A stretch of 5,901 nt of DNA, from positions 1-5,901 of the forward strand of contig CAJBPJ010000036.1 of assembly GCA_903957465.1 (NCBI GenBank). The letters run 5' to 3'. The DNA is from an uncultured Opitutia bacterium (GTDB lineage: Bacteria; Verrucomicrobiota; Verrucomicrobiia; Opitutales; UBA953). Below, piece by piece: positions 5,699-5,901 of the stretch (within the stretch, counting starts at the first letter, position 1; every line of letters starts with the position of its first letter). The notes beneath the pieces are model-generated. The model did no database searches. It was given only the letters and a program-made list of their open reading frames with translations, and was not told the DNA's origin. The position numbers and the translations under genes are program-made.

Positions 5699-5901
5699 TG
5701 GATGTCTGTGCCCGGGAGCGGGGCGCATGTCATCGGATCAATTGCAAATACGCGTCGGGTGCCGTTGCGACGAACATCGAGTCGGAAAAGGTCACACGTA
5801 CCGTCGGGATAAACTTTAAAATGCTCCAAAAGTTTTTCTTCGGCCTGTCCTCCAATCAAAACAGCTCCCAGCGACTCAGCGGCGAGCAGCTTGGCTTGGA
5901 C
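5695..5901 (-). CDS. gspH: GspH-like minor pseudopilin, C-terminal 68 residues (5' end outside window)
   Basis: An open frame runs in from the right edge of the window and ends at TGA 5697-5695; its start is outside. The 68 visible residues begin VQAKLLAAESLGAVLIGGQA and contain VYPDGTCDLFRLDVRRNG (30-47), then RVFAIDPMTCAPLPG (50-64). The 'pdG....i.l......r.f.idp.tc' ending is the kind of beta-strand C terminus found in GspH/FimT-type minor pseudopilins. Two Cys (36 and 59 of the fragment) could form a disulfide in the periplasm. The N-terminal prepilin signal, which would prove the family, is not in the window. Identification rests on this C terminus plus its position directly before gspI with the standard ATGA overlap. 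Another pseudopilin, such as GspG, is less likely because the ending lacks the GspG-like calcium-site pattern. Confidence 0.68.
   Translation of the reverse strand, partial: VQAKLLAAESLGAVLIGGQAEEKLLEHFKVYPDGTCDLFRLDVRRNGTRRVFAIDPMTCAPLPGTDIQ

Overview
This window is a block of type II secretion system (T2SS, general secretory pathway) genes. It is coding from end to end. No stretch over a few bases lacks a gene, and I see no RNA genes, mobile elements, CRISPR arrays or convincing terminators. A T2SS means a diderm (Gram-negative-type) bacterium. The base composition looks moderately GC-rich by eye (not counted). The split gene order, with E-F facing H-I-J-K-L-M, and divergent GspL/GspM-like proteins are unlike the single gspC-to-N operon of Proteobacteria. 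They make me lean towards the PVC group, perhaps Verrucomicrobiota (Opitutae-like). That taxonomic guess is inference and weak.

Layout. Plus strand: the C-terminal end of the secretion ATPase gspE (1-195), then after 3 bases a complete gspF (199-1422), the inner-membrane platform protein. Two bases beyond the gspF stop, the opposing minus-strand operon ends. Read in its own direction (right to left) that operon is: the 3' part of a gspH-like minor pseudopilin (5901-5695, cut by the window edge), gspI (5698-5024), gspJ (5027-4380), gspK (4383-3070), a gspL-like gene (3073-1946) and a gspM-like gene (1949-1425). All five junctions in this operon are the same 4-base ATGA overlap of start and stop. 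That pattern fixes the gspI start at 5698 rather than at the upstream ATG at 5728.

How they work together (family knowledge): GspE is the cytoplasmic ATPase. It is recruited by the cytoplasmic domain of GspL and, with GspF, GspL and GspM, forms the inner-membrane assembly platform. The platform polymerises a periplasmic pseudopilus that pushes folded substrates through the outer-membrane secretin (GspD, not in this window). GspH, I, J and K are minor pseudopilins, and I-J-K form the tip complex that primes the pseudopilus. The main pseudopilin GspG, the secretin GspD, GspC and the prepilin peptidase are not here and would have to lie outside.

I found no undescribed system. The most interesting features are long low-complexity C-terminal tails on two tip pseudopilins: a Gly-rich tail on GspI (about 69 residues) and a Thr/Ser/Gly-rich to Pro-rich tail on GspK (about 120 residues). 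Both are in frame up to the ATGA junctions, so they are unlikely to be frameshift artefacts.
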